Below, piece by piece: positions 17,392 through 26,571 of a stretch of 64,000 nucleotides of DNA. The position numbers and the translations under genes are program-made. The DNA is from Rhodospirillales bacterium (GTDB lineage Bacteria; Pseudomonadota; Alphaproteobacteria; Acetobacterales; Acetobacteraceae). The notes under the pieces are model-generated. The model ran no database searches and was not told the DNA's origin. It saw nothing but the letters and a program-made list of their open reading frames with translations. The stretch covers positions 1 to 64,000 of the forward strand of contig JAFKLG010000060.1 in the NCBI GenBank assembly GCA_017304945.1, written 5' to 3'. How positions within the stretch are numbered: position 1 is the stretch's first letter; every line of letters starts with the position of its first letter.

Positions 17392-19494
17392 TCAGGATCC
17401 GGGGCGCGCTTCGCGCAACGGCGTGTTGGTCTCGGCGAGATCGCGCAGCAGCTTCGAGGGAGCCCAGCGCTCCCCATACTGCTGATGCCACGCAGCGATC
17501 TGGTTATAGACGTTGCGCACGCCGATGCCGTCCGCCCAGAACATCAGGCCGCCGCGATAGCGCGGGAAGCCGAAGCCGTGCAGCCACATCACGTCGACGT
17601 CGCTCGCGCGGTACGCCTTGCCTTCCTCCAGGATGCGGCAGGCCTCGTTCACCGAGGAGAACAGCAGGCGCCGCAGGATCTCCTCATCCGTGAACTGCCG
17701 CTGTGGCACGCCCATCTCGGCGGCGACCTGCTTGATGATGGCGGCAACTTCCGGATCGGGGTGCGGCGTGCGGTCACCCTTCTCGTACCGATACCAGCCG
17801 GCGCCGGTCTTCTGTCCGTAGCGACCCATCTCGACCAGCTTGTCCGCGATCGGCAGCTTCCGGTAATTGGGGTTCGCGGCCGCGCGACGCTTGCGTCCCT
17901 CGGCACCGATGTCGAGCCCCGCCAGGTCCCCGACGGCGAACGGCCCCATCGGGTAGCCGAAATCCACCATCACCTTGTCGACCTGTTCGGGCAGGCAGCC
18001 TTCCTCGAGCAGGATCACCATCTCGGAATTGAAGGGTGCGCGGGAACGGTTGGCGACGAAACCATCCGTGTTGCCGGCCATTGCCGAGATCTTGCCGATC
18101 TTGCGGCCCAACGCCATTGCGGTCGCCAGCGTCTCGGGGGAGGCTTTCGCGGGGCGCACCACCTCCAGCAGCTTCATCACGTTGGCGGGCGAGAAGAAAT
18201 GCGTGCCCGCGACCTTCTCCGGCCGCTTCGTCACGTCGGCGAGCTCGTCCATGTCGAGCGCGGAGGTGTTGGAGAACAGGAATGCGTCCGGCCCCATCAC
18301 CTCGTCCAGCTTCGCGAAGACGGGCTTCTTGACGTCCATCCGTTCGAACACGGCCTCGACCACGACGTCGCAGTCCTTGATGTCGTCATAGCCGGCAACG
18401 GGATGGATGCGCGCCAGGCGGCGCTCCATTTCGTCCTGCGCCAGGCTGCCGCGCTTCACGGAGGTCGCGTAGTTCGTGCGGATGCGGTCCATGCCGCGGT
18501 TCAGCGACTCGGCCGATGCATCCATGATCTTCACGTCGTACCCGAAATCGGCGAACGACATGGCGATGCCGCCACCCATCGTGCCCGCACCGATCACCGC
18601 CGGGCGCTGGAAGTCGTACGGCCTCACATCGGCTGGGAGATCCGGCAGCTTGGCCACCTCGCGTTCGGCGAAGAAGGCGTAGCGGAGCGCCTTCGCCTCG
18701 TCGGCGTTCTCCAATTCCGCGAACAGCGCCTGCTCGCGCTGTATGCCTTCGTCGAAGGGCAGGGTGCAGGCGGCTTCGACCGCGGCGATGCAGTTATACG
18801 GCGCTTTCTGGTTGCGGGCACGCCGCGCGATGGATTTCCGCTTGGCGTCGAAGATCGCCGGATCGGCCTTCGCCTCCTTGTCGCGCACGCGGGGCAGGGG
18901 GCGGATGTCCGCGATCTTTCGCGCATAGGCGATCGCGGCGGTGCGCAGGTCCGTGCCGTCGGGCAGCACCTCATCCAGGATGCCGAGCTGCTTGGCCTCG
19001 GGCGCGGGCACGTGGCGGCCGGAGACGATCAGGTCCAGCGCGACCTCGGGGCCTGCAAGCCGGGGCAGGCGCTGGGTGCCGCCACCGCCGGGTAGGATGC
19101 CGATCAGGACCTCGGGTAATCCCACCTTCGCCGACGGCACCGCAATACGGTAATGGCAAGCCATCGCGTTCTCGAGCCCGCCGCCCAGCGCGTACCCATG
19201 GATCGCGGCGACCACCGGCTTCGTGCTGGCGTCGAGCACGTCATAGGTGCGGCTTCCGATCGGCAGGCGCTTGCGTCCGGTGCCGAAGCCGCGAATGTCG
19301 GCGCCTGCTATGAAGCTTCGGCCATCGCCCATCAGCACCATCGCCTTGATCGAGGGATCGGCGTTGGCCTGGTTCAGGCAGTCGATGATCCCTTCCGAGA
19401 CACCGGGGCCGAGGGCATTCACAGGCGGATAGTTCACGATGATGACGCCGACATCGCCCTCTTTCTCCAGGCGGACGACGGGTGCTTCGCTCAT
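17392..19494 (-). CDS. Bifunctional enoyl-CoA hydratase / 3-hydroxyacyl-CoA dehydrogenase (FadB/FadJ type)
   Basis: Carries out the hydration and second oxidation of beta-oxidation; 700 residues from ATG 19494 (AGAGGA upstream). Domain order: N-terminal crotonase (about 1-190) with both catalytic Glu positions visible in GGGLEN and GLPEV; then the NAD-binding fold starting AVIGAGTMGGGIAMSF near residue 300; then the C-terminal 3HCDH domains. It lies 29 bases after the LLM gene at 19524-20564 in the same direction, so beta-oxidation and an F420-type oxidoreductase appear to share a transcript. Confidence 0.95.
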   Translation of the reverse strand: MSEAPVVRLEKEGDVGVIIVNYPPVNALGPGVSEGIIDCLNQANADPSIKAMVLMGDGRSFIAGADIRGFGTGRKRLPIGSRTYDVLDASTKPVVAAIHGYALGGGLENAMACHYRIAVPSAKVGLPEVLIGILPGGGGTQRLPRLAGPEVALDLIVSGRHVPAPEAKQLGILDEVLPDGTDLRTAAIAYARKIADIRPLPRVRDKEAKADPAIFDAKRKSIARRARNQKAPYNCIAAVEAACTLPFDEGIQREQALFAELENADEAKALRYAFFAEREVAKLPDLPADVRPYDFQRPAVIGAGTMGGGIAMSFADFGYDVKIMDASAESLNRGMDRIRTNYATSVKRGSLAQDEMERRLARIHPVAGYDDIKDCDVVVEAVFERMDVKKPVFAKLDEVMGPDAFLFSNTSALDMDELADVTKRPEKVAGTHFFSPANVMKLLEVVRPAKASPETLATAMALGRKIGKISAMAGNTDGFVANRSRAPFNSEMVILLEEGCLPEQVDKVMVDFGYPMGPFAVGDLAGLDIGAEGRKRRAAANPNYRKLPIADKLVEMGRYGQKTGAGWYRYEKGDRTPHPDPEVAAIIKQVAAEMGVPQRQFTDEEILRRLLFSSVNEACRILEEGKAYRASDVDVMWLHGFGFPRYRGGLMFWADGIGVRNVYNQIAAWHQQYGERWAPSKLLRDLAETNTPLREARPGS

Positions 19495-19523
19495 GGACGG
19501 TTTCCTCTTTCTCAGGTGAGCGG

Positions 19524-20564
19524 CTACAGCACCGCTTCTGCGATCACGCGCATTGCATCGACATTCGCGCCCTTCAGCACCATGGTGCCGACATGTCCGG
19601 CCTTGCCGACGTCGCGCCAGGCCTGCAGCCTGTCGCGGATCCGTTCCGCCGGCCCGCACAAGGAGATCTCGTCGATCAGGGCGTCGGGAACCGCCGCCGC
19701 GGCCTCGTTCTTCTTGCCGCCGAGATACAGGTCCTGGATGGTCTTCGCGGCGGCTTCGTAGCCCAGCTTGATGGCGAACTCGTTGTAGAAGTTCTTCGTC
19801 CGCGCACCCATCCCGCCGATGTACAGCGCCAGTTCGGGGCGGATCGCATCGCGACAGGCCTGGACGTCGTTCCCCATGCTCACCCGCACATACGGCGCGA
19901 CGTCGAACCCAGCCAAGGTATCGCCGCGACCGGCCTTCCGTCGTCCTTCCAAAATCGGATCCGACACGAGCCCCGGCTGCTCGGGTGAGAAGAAGATCGG
20001 GAGCGTGCCGTCGCTCACCTCGCCCGCGGTGCGCAGGCCGGCCGGGGTGATGGAGGCCGTGTAGAACGGAACGTCCGGGTTGCCGTGCGCGATGCTGCGC
20101 AATGCGCGCCCGAGCCCGCTGGCACCGGGGCCGGTGTAGGGGATGTCGTAGTGCTCGCCATGGAACTCCAGCGGCTTCTCGCGCGCGAGTACCTGCTTGA
20201 TGATCGCGATGTATTCCTTGGTTCGCAGCATCGGCTTGCCGAACGGCACGCCGTGCCAGCCCTCGATCACCTGCGGGCCGGAGACACCGACGCCGCACAG
20301 GAAGCGATTGCCGGACAAGGCCTGCAGCGACAGCACCGTCATCGCGGCGCAGGCGGGCGTGCGGGCGGGGATCTGCATGATCCCCGTCCCGGCCTTGATC
20401 TTTGTCGTGCGGGCCAGGATCCACGCCACCGGCGATACGGCGTCGGTGCTGTAGGCCTCGCCGGTCCAGGTCTGGGAGAAGCCGAGGCGTTCGGCCTCCA
20501 GGATCTTGTCCATATCCAGCCGAGGATGCGGACCGTGCATGTCCGCGATGAGTCCAAGCTGCAT
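19524..20564 (-). CDS. LLM class oxidoreductase, probably F420-dependent (1)
   Basis: Luciferase-like TIM-barrel oxidoreductase, 346 residues. The opening MQLGLIADMHGP, the LARTTKIKAGTGI block and FLCGVGVSGPQVIEGWHGVPF match actinobacterial-type F420-dependent members. The cofactor cannot be proved from sequence, as the superfamily also uses FMN. The nearby complete F420 synthesis genes favour F420. Start has AGGAGC at a good distance. The gene follows LLM 2 by nine bases and precedes the FadJ-type gene by 29. The substrate is unknown. Confidence 0.85.
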   Translation of the reverse strand: MQLGLIADMHGPHPRLDMDKILEAERLGFSQTWTGEAYSTDAVSPVAWILARTTKIKAGTGIMQIPARTPACAAMTVLSLQALSGNRFLCGVGVSGPQVIEGWHGVPFGKPMLRTKEYIAIIKQVLAREKPLEFHGEHYDIPYTGPGASGLGRALRSIAHGNPDVPFYTASITPAGLRTAGEVSDGTLPIFFSPEQPGLVSDPILEGRRKAGRGDTLAGFDVAPYVRVSMGNDVQACRDAIRPELALYIGGMGARTKNFYNEFAIKLGYEAAAKTIQDLYLGGKKNEAAAAVPDALIDEISLCGPAERIRDRLQAWRDVGKAGHVGTMVLKGANVDAMRVIAEAVL

Positions 20565-20573
20565 CGGTCGCTC

Positions 20574-21527
20574 CTATCGCGCCTTGGCGACGACGTCGTC
20601 GCGGAAGCGGCGGATGTTGTCGATCGTCGCCTCGAGGGTCTGGCCGAACAGCCCGAAATCGAATGCGGTGACGCCGACTTCGCTCAGGGCCTTGATGTCC
20701 CCGATCCAATCCGCGGCACTGCCGGTGAACAGCTTGCGCTGGCCGTCCACCGTGCCTTTCGGCTGCGCTTCCGGATTGGAGGAAACGCGGTAGGCGAGCC
20801 CGACCGCGGCAGGATCGCGCCCCGCCTTTTCGGTCAGTTCACGCAGCTTCGCGACGCCGGCCTTGTAGCGCTCCAGCGTATCCATCGGGAATTGCGGGTT
20901 GGTGCCGATCGGGTACCACGCGTCACCGTATCGCGCGGTGCGGCGCAGGGCCGGCCCGCTCTCGCCACCGACCCAGATCGGGATCGGTTGCTGGACGGGC
21001 TTGGGCGGAAAGAGCACATCCTGGAACTGCACGTATTTGCCATGGAACTTCGGCTCGTCGGCGGTCCACAGCTCCTTGCAGACGGCCATGTACTCGTCCG
21101 TCACGGCGCCACGCTCTGCGAATGGCGGTGCGCCGATTGCCGCGAACTCCTCCTCGCACCAGCCGGCGCCGATGCCGAGCGTGATGCGGCCCTTGGAGAG
21201 ATAGTCGAGCGTGGCGAGGATTTTCGCCGTCAGCACCGCCGGCCGATGCGGCACCACCATCACCGAGGTGACGATCCGCAGGCGCGAGGTGGACGCCGCG
21301 ATGAAGGTCGCCGCGGTCAACTGCTCGAGGCGCGCCGCAGCCGCACCTGAGGGGAACTCGCCGGAGTCGGAATAGGGATAGCGGGACGCGATGCTGGTCG
21401 GGATCATCACGTGATCGCTGACCGTCACGTAGTCGTAGCCGAGCATTTCCGCCTCGGTGGCGATGCGCACCAGGCTATCGGGCGCGATCAGTGGGCCGCT
21501 CGTTGGGGCGCTGCATCCGATCTGCAT
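20574..21527 (-). CDS. LLM class oxidoreductase, probably F420-dependent (2)
   Basis: Luciferase-like protein of 317 residues from ATG 21527, which has GGGAGGA six bases upstream. Earlier in-frame ATGs overlap the divergent gene and are unlikely. It closely matches LLM 3 on the other strand (same length; shared GAGW...EEF, GAPPF, RGAVTDEY, IWVGGES and KAGRDPA), so the pair looks like an inverted duplication. First gene of a three-gene run with LLM 1 and the FadJ-type gene. F420 dependence is inferred from family and neighbours. Confidence 0.86.
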   Translation of the reverse strand: MQIGCSAPTSGPLIAPDSLVRIATEAEMLGYDYVTVSDHVMIPTSIASRYPYSDSGEFPSGAAAARLEQLTAATFIAASTSRLRIVTSVMVVPHRPAVLTAKILATLDYLSKGRITLGIGAGWCEEEFAAIGAPPFAERGAVTDEYMAVCKELWTADEPKFHGKYVQFQDVLFPPKPVQQPIPIWVGGESGPALRRTARYGDAWYPIGTNPQFPMDTLERYKAGVAKLRELTEKAGRDPAAVGLAYRVSSNPEAQPKGTVDGQRKLFTGSAADWIGDIKALSEVGVTAFDFGLFGQTLEATIDNIRRFRDDVVAKAR

Positions 21528-21606
21528 TTGTTCCTCCCGCGCGAATTGCGCCATGGCCGGCGATAGCACACGATGCGCGTGCCAGTGGCAACGGGGGGAG
21601 CCGGAC
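21528..21606. promoter_or_regulatory. Divergent promoter region between two LLM genes
   Basis: Only 79 bases separate the start codons of LLM 2 (-) and LLM 3 (+). Promoters for both the beta-oxidation/LLM run and the LLM 3-fbiC run must lie here or just inside the genes. The region holds a ribosome site for each side (GGGAGG near 21534, GGGGGGAG near 21595). I could not recognise -35/-10 elements or a specific operator. Confidence 0.6.
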
Positions 21607-22560
21607 ATGGAATTCGGCCTGCATATCGGCACGCGCGGGTGCATGACCGACCGTGGCAACGTCATGCGCATGGCGCAGGCCGCGGAGGCCCAGGGCTACG
21701 GCATCATCGGCGTTGCCGACCACCTGATCGTGCCGGTCCGGACGGACGTCCGCTACCCGTACACCGCCGACGGTATCTGGCCAGGCGCCCCCACCGGGGA
21801 GTGCCTGGACGCGATCGCGACGCTTTGCTTCCTCGCCGGCTGTACCGATCGGATCCGGTTGCTGACTTCGGTCGTCGTGGTGCCCCATCGGCCCCCGGTA
21901 CTGACCGCCAAGCTGTTCCTCACGGCAGACGTGCTGTCCGGCGGCCGGGTCATCGCCGGTGTCGGTGCCGGCTGGATGAAGGAGGAATTTCCGCCGCTCG
22001 GAGCGCCGCCCTTCGAGTCCCGTGGTGCGGTCACGGACGAGTATATCCAGGCGTGGAAGACGCTGTGGACCGAGGAGCGTCCCGCGATGCAGGGCAGCTT
22101 CGCGCAATTCGAGAACGTCGTGTTCGAACCGAAGCCCGTCTCCAAGCCGCACCCGCCGATCTGGGTGGGCGGGGAGAGCGCCCCCGCGTTGCGCCGCGCA
22201 GCGCAACTCGGGGATGCGTGGTATCCGGTGTCGAACAACGCGCAGATCCTGCTCGACACGCCGGCGAAGTTGAAGACCGGGATCGAGCGCCTGCACCGCG
22301 CGGCGGAAAAGGCCGGCCGCGACCCGGCTTCGATCGATATCGGATTCGTCTGGTTCAAGCCGCCGAACTGGACGGAGCGGAAGACCCCGGATGGCGACCG
22401 GCAGCTGTTCACCGGCAGCGCCGATGCGATGAAGGAAGACGCCGCCTCTTTCCAGGCGGTGGGCGTGAACCATCTGATCGTCTATCTTCAGCGGCCGACG
22501 ATCGAGCAGACGCTCGAGACGCAGCAGCGCTTCGCCGAGGACGTGGTACGGAACTCATGA
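21607..22560 (+). CDS. LLM class oxidoreductase, probably F420-dependent (3)
   Basis: 317-residue luciferase-like protein from ATG 21607 (GGGGGAG upstream). It opens MEFGLHIGTRG, has HRPPVLTAK and GRVIAGVGAGWMKEEF, and pairs in length and sequence with LLM 2. Its stop overlaps the fbiC start (ATGATG across 22557-22562), so it is translated together with the F420 synthase. That coupling is the best evidence that F420 is its cofactor. The substrate is unknown. Confidence 0.87.
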   Translation: MEFGLHIGTRGCMTDRGNVMRMAQAAEAQGYGIIGVADHLIVPVRTDVRYPYTADGIWPGAPTGECLDAIATLCFLAGCTDRIRLLTSVVVVPHRPPVLTAKLFLTADVLSGGRVIAGVGAGWMKEEFPPLGAPPFESRGAVTDEYIQAWKTLWTEERPAMQGSFAQFENVVFEPKPVSKPHPPIWVGGESAPALRRAAQLGDAWYPVSNNAQILLDTPAKLKTGIERLHRAAEKAGRDPASIDIGFVWFKPPNWTERKTPDGDRQLFTGSADAMKEDAASFQAVGVNHLIVYLQRPTIEQTLETQQRFAEDVVRNS

Positions 22561-24911
22561 TGCCCGAAACGGACTGGTTGCTGACCGCCCCGCTCACCGA
22601 GCTGATGCAGGAAGCCGCGGCGAAGCGGGACGCGACCTATGGCAGGCTCGTGTCCTACTCGCGGAAGGTGTTCATCCCGCTGACGAAGCTGTGCCGCGAC
22701 GTGTGCCACTATTGCACCTTCAAGGAGGTGCCGCGCGCCGGGCATGCCGCCTACCTGTCGCCCGACGAGGTTCTGGCCATTGCTCGGGCCGGGGAAGCGG
22801 CCGGCTGCACGGAGGCGCTGTTCACCCTCGGCGACAAGCCCGAATTGCGGTTCGCCGCCGCGCGGGAGGCGCTCGCCGCGCTGGGTTACGCCAGCACCAT
22901 CGACTACCTGCGGGCGATGTGCGCGCTGGTGCTGAAGGAGACCTCGCTGCTGCCGCACGCCAACCCCGGCGTGATGACGCGGGAGGAGATCGCCGGCCTG
23001 CGTGAGGTTTCCGCCAGCCAGGGCGTGATGCTCGAATCGACCTCGCTGCGGTTGTGCGAGCCGGGCGGCGTGCACTACGGGTCTCCGGACAAGCTGCCGG
23101 CGGTCCGGCTGGAGACCCTGCGGCTGGCCGGCGAGCTTGCGGTCCCGTTCACCACCGGCATCCTGATCGGCATCGGCGAGACCCGCGCGGAGCGGCTGGA
23201 CGCGCTGCATGAGATCCGTGCGCTGCATGAGCGCTACGGCCACGTGCAGGAAGTGATCGTGCAGAACTTCCGCGCCAAGCCCGACACCAAGCTGGCCGAC
23301 GCGGAGGAGCCGGGTCTCGACGACCTGCTGTGGACGATCGCCGCGGCGCGGCTGATCCTGCCGGCCGAGATCCATGTGCAGGCGCCGCCCAACCTGTCGC
23401 CCGGCGTCTACCAGAAGCTGATCGGGGCGGGCATCGACGACTGGGGCGGCGTGTCGCCCGTGACTCCCGATCACGTCAATCCGGAGGCGCCGTGGCCGCA
23501 TCTGGATGCGCTCGCGGCGCGCACGGCGGAGATGGGGAAGGTGCTGGTCGCGCGGCTGCCGGTCTATCCGGCGCATGCCGGCGATCCGGAGCGGTGGTTG
23601 CACCCGAAACTGGCCGCCCGCGTCCGGCAGATGAGCGATGCCGAAGGGTGGGCGCGTGACGATGCGTGGGCGCCCGGCCTGCCAGCGCAGCCGACGCCAC
23701 GGCCGGTGCTCGTCGAAACCGTCGATCCGGCGATCGAGGCGGCGATCGGCAAGGCCATGCAGGGCAAGCGCCTCGATGAGACGGAGATCGTCCGGCTGTT
23801 CGCGGCGCGCGACATCGACTATCGCCGGGTCACCGAAGCGGCGGACGAGCTGCGCCGAGCGGTGAGCGGCGACGTCGTGCGGTACGTCGTGAACCGCAAC
23901 ATCAACTACACGAACATCTGCTACTACCGCTGCAAGTTCTGCGCCTTCTCCAAGGGCAAGACGCACGACGCGCTTCGGGGCACGCCCTATGACCTCGACA
24001 TGGAGGAGATCGTCCGCCGGTCCGTCGAGGCCTGGGACCGCGGCGCCACCGAAGTCTGCCTGCAAGGCGGCATCCATCCCGACTACACCGGCCAGACCTA
24101 TGTGGAGATCTGCAAGGCCATCAAGGCCGCGGTCCCGGGGATGCACATCCACGCCTTCTCACCTCTCGAGGTCACCCAGGGCGCTGCGACACTCGGCCTC
24201 TCCATCCCGGACTTTCTCGCCCGCCTGAAGGAGGCGGGGCTGGACACGCTGCCGGGCACCGCGGCCGAGATCCTGGACGACGAGATCCGCGCGATCATCT
24301 GCCCCGACAAGATCAACACCGCGCAATGGGTCGAAGCCGTGAGCGCCGCGCACAGGCTGGGCCTCAAAACGACGTCGACGATCATGTATGGCCATGTCGA
24401 GGGCCCGCTGAACTGGGCCCGCCATCTGCTCGTGCTGCGCGACCTGCAGGCGGAGACCGGCGGCATCACGGAATTCGTGCCGCTGCCGTTCGTGCACATG
24501 GAAGCGCCGATGTATCTGCGCGGGCTGGCGCGCAAGGGACCGACGCTGCGCGAAGCGGTGCTGATGCACGCCGTCGCGCGGCTGGTGCTGCATCCTTTGA
24601 TCCCGAACATCCAGACCTCCTGGGTGAAGATGGGTCCCGAGGGCGCGGCGATGTGCCTGAATGCCGGGGCCAACGACATGGGCGGCACGCTGATGAACGA
24701 GAGCATCAGCCGCGCCGCCGGCACCCAGCACGGACAGGAGTTCCCGCCCGAGGCGATGGAGCACCTGATCCAGGGGATCGGACGCCTGCCGCGCCAGCGC
24801 TCCACCGGGTACGGGTCGGTGTCGAACGAGCGCCAGATCGTGTCGTTCAACGCCGCGGAACTGGCGCCGGTGGTGCAGACCCCGCCGAAGAAGGTGCTCG
24901 CGGCGGAGTAG
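22557..24911 (+). CDS. fbiC: FO synthase, fused CofG-CofH (FbiC)
   Basis: Makes FO, the deazaflavin core of coenzyme F420, from tyrosine and 5-amino-6-ribitylaminouracil. The protein has 784 residues and two radical-SAM halves. The N-terminal CofG half has CRDVCHYC (C46, C50, C53). The C-terminal CofH half has CYYRCKFC (C455, C459, C462), followed by KGKTHDALRGTPYDL and EVCLQGGIHPDYTG. The fused form is typical of actinobacteria; many archaea have separate genes. It starts inside the stop of LLM 3. ATG 22557 or 22560 are equivalent choices. Confidence 0.97.
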   Translation: MMPETDWLLTAPLTELMQEAAAKRDATYGRLVSYSRKVFIPLTKLCRDVCHYCTFKEVPRAGHAAYLSPDEVLAIARAGEAAGCTEALFTLGDKPELRFAAAREALAALGYASTIDYLRAMCALVLKETSLLPHANPGVMTREEIAGLREVSASQGVMLESTSLRLCEPGGVHYGSPDKLPAVRLETLRLAGELAVPFTTGILIGIGETRAERLDALHEIRALHERYGHVQEVIVQNFRAKPDTKLADAEEPGLDDLLWTIAAARLILPAEIHVQAPPNLSPGVYQKLIGAGIDDWGGVSPVTPDHVNPEAPWPHLDALAARTAEMGKVLVARLPVYPAHAGDPERWLHPKLAARVRQMSDAEGWARDDAWAPGLPAQPTPRPVLVETVDPAIEAAIGKAMQGKRLDETEIVRLFAARDIDYRRVTEAADELRRAVSGDVVRYVVNRNINYTNICYYRCKFCAFSKGKTHDALRGTPYDLDMEEIVRRSVEAWDRGATEVCLQGGIHPDYTGQTYVEICKAIKAAVPGMHIHAFSPLEVTQGAATLGLSIPDFLARLKEAGLDTLPGTAAEILDDEIRAIICPDKINTAQWVEAVSAAHRLGLKTTSTIMYGHVEGPLNWARHLLVLRDLQAETGGITEFVPLPFVHMEAPMYLRGLARKGPTLREAVLMHAVARLVLHPLIPNIQTSWVKMGPEGAAMCLNAGANDMGGTLMNESISRAAGTQHGQEFPPEAMEHLIQGIGRLPRQRSTGYGSVSNERQIVSFNAAELAPVVQTPPKKVLAAE

Positions 24912-24919
24912 CAGATCGC

Positions 24920-24949
24920 GGTGCGGGGAGGACGGGTCTTCCCCGCATC
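24920..24949. terminator. Bidirectional hairpin between fbiC and cofC
   Basis: A 13-bp stem (24920-24932 with 24937-24949, two G-T pairs) with loop CGGG, placed between convergent fbiC and cofC, eight bases after the fbiC stop. The core arms are GCGGGGA and TCCCCGC. A good candidate for a shared terminator. Confidence 0.6.
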
Positions 24950-24973
24950 AGGTCCGGTGTCGGCCGCGCGCCC

Positions 24974-25636
24974 TCAGATCCCCCACGTCTCCAACAGCGC
25001 CAGCGTGCGGGTTGGCATGCGCGGGGTCGCGCGCAGGAAGGCGCGCAGGTCCACCGGGTGATCGATGTCGAGCCCGATGCCCGGCTGCCGCACGATGGTC
25101 GGCTCGATCCCCGCGGCGCGCGCCGCCGCCAGATGCGGGAAGTAGCTGTCGTCGCCGAACCGCAGTCGCACGGAGTCCGGCGGTGAGCAGAGCACCGCGT
25201 TCGAGCCCAGTTCGTCATGTGCGGGCACGATGGTGAAGGAGGGCGCGGGCCGGCACGACGACACGACCGCGTCGATCTCGGCCGAGGTCACCCGCGGGAT
25301 GTCGCCCGGCAAGGTCAGCAACGCGCCGTGTCCCTGCGCCAGCAGCACGCGGCCCATGCCATTGACCGCGCCGGTATGGCCGTCCAGCGCGCCCTCGGTC
25401 ACCACGCGGGCGCCGTAGCGCGCGGCCAGCGCCGCCGCGGTGGGATCGACCGTATTGACCATGATGCCGGCCAGCCGGGTCGCGCCGGCCAGGGCCGACA
25501 GCACGTCCTCGAGCATGGTTGCGGCGAGCGTCTCTCGCTGGGCGGGACTCAGCATCGCGGAGAGGCGCGACTTCGCGCCGGTGAACACCTTCACCGGCAC
25601 GCAGGCCCAGACCTCGGTCATCGCCGCCGGGTTCAT
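24974..25636 (-). CDS. cofC: CofC-like guanylyltransferase of F420 synthesis
   Basis: Nucleotidyltransferase that activates a three-carbon phosphoacid (2-phospholactate, phosphoenolpyruvate or 3-phosphoglycerate depending on lineage) for transfer to FO. 220 residues. Signatures: VPVKVFTGAKSRL at the N-terminus, LLTLPGDIPRVT, and GIGLDIDHPVDL near the C-terminus. ATG 25636 overlaps the cofD stop (ATGA); ATG 25621 is an alternative. Which acid is used cannot be read from the sequence. Confidence 0.93.
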   Translation of the reverse strand: MNPAAMTEVWACVPVKVFTGAKSRLSAMLSPAQRETLAATMLEDVLSALAGATRLAGIMVNTVDPTAAALAARYGARVVTEGALDGHTGAVNGMGRVLLAQGHGALLTLPGDIPRVTSAEIDAVVSSCRPAPSFTIVPAHDELGSNAVLCSPPDSVRLRFGDDSYFPHLAAARAAGIEPTIVRQPGIGLDIDHPVDLRAFLRATPRMPTRTLALLETWGI

Positions 25637-26571
25637 TTGCGTCGACGCAGCACCGCCGCCGCGTCCAGCACGGTGCGCGCCAGCGTCTCGCGGTCTTCCA
25701 TCGTCGTCATCAGCGTCTGGGCCAGCGTGACCCGCGCATCGATCGAGACCACTTCCGCCATGTCCGCGTTGTCGATGACGTAGCCGTCGAGCAGGTCCGC
25801 GTACCGGTGTGCCACCGTTCCCGCGCTGGGATCGAGCCCCAGCTCCGTCATCATCTTCGCGGTCGGCCCCTTCACCGCACGTCCGGCAATGATCGGGGAG
25901 ACGGCGATCACCGGCGCCTTGCAGGCGACCAGCGCGTCCCGCACGCCGGGGATCGCCAGGATCGGCTCCACGCTGATGAACGGGTTGGACGGGCAGATCA
26001 CCACGCCCTGCAACGCGGGATCGGCGAGCGCCGCCATGAAGGTCGGGTGCGGCTGCGCCGTCTCGGCGCCATGGAAGCGCAGCTCCTTCACCACCGGCTC
26101 GCAGCGGCGACGGACGAAGTAGTCCTGGAAGTCGATCCAGCCCTCCTCCGTCAGCAGCCGGGTGCGGACCGGATCGTCGCTCATCGGCACGATCCGCTGC
26201 AGGATTCCCATGCGGCGGCACAGATCTTCGGTCACCGCCGACAGGCTCTCGCCCCGGCGCAGCCGGCGTGTGCGTTCCACGTGCAGCGCGAGGTCGCGGT
26301 CGCCCAGCCGGAACCAGGTCTCGCCACCCAACCCTTCGATCGTTTCCATGAACGACCAGGTCTCGTCGTGCCGCCCCCAGCCGACCTCCCGGTTCGCGAG
26401 TCCCGCCAGCGTGTAGGCGACGGTGTCGATGTCGGGGGAGATGGACAGGCCCAGGTGCTCGAAATCGTCGCCCGTGTTGACGACGACCAGCAGTTCCTCT
26501 GGCGGCAGGACGCGGCTGAGGCCCAGGGCAAGCTTGGCGCCCCCCACGCCGCCGGACAAGGCGATGATCAC
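25633..26571 (-). CDS. cofD: CofD: phospholactyl (or related) transferase to FO
   Basis: Transfers the activated phosphoacid from CofC onto FO, giving F420-0 or its dehydro form. 312 residues, the usual length. Clear family motifs: ALSGGVGGAKLALGL at the N-terminus, VVNTGDDFEHLGLSISPDIDT, and VICPSNPFISVEPIL in the middle. It overlaps both cofE (start side) and cofC (stop side) by four bases, so the three genes form a tight operon. Confidence 0.96.
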   Translation of the reverse strand: MIIALSGGVGGAKLALGLSRVLPPEELLVVVNTGDDFEHLGLSISPDIDTVAYTLAGLANREVGWGRHDETWSFMETIEGLGGETWFRLGDRDLALHVERTRRLRRGESLSAVTEDLCRRMGILQRIVPMSDDPVRTRLLTEEGWIDFQDYFVRRRCEPVVKELRFHGAETAQPHPTFMAALADPALQGVVICPSNPFISVEPILAIPGVRDALVACKAPVIAVSPIIAGRAVKGPTAKMMTELGLDPSAGTVAHRYADLLDGYVIDNADMAEVVSIDARVTLAQTLMTTMEDRETLARTVLDAAAVLRRRK

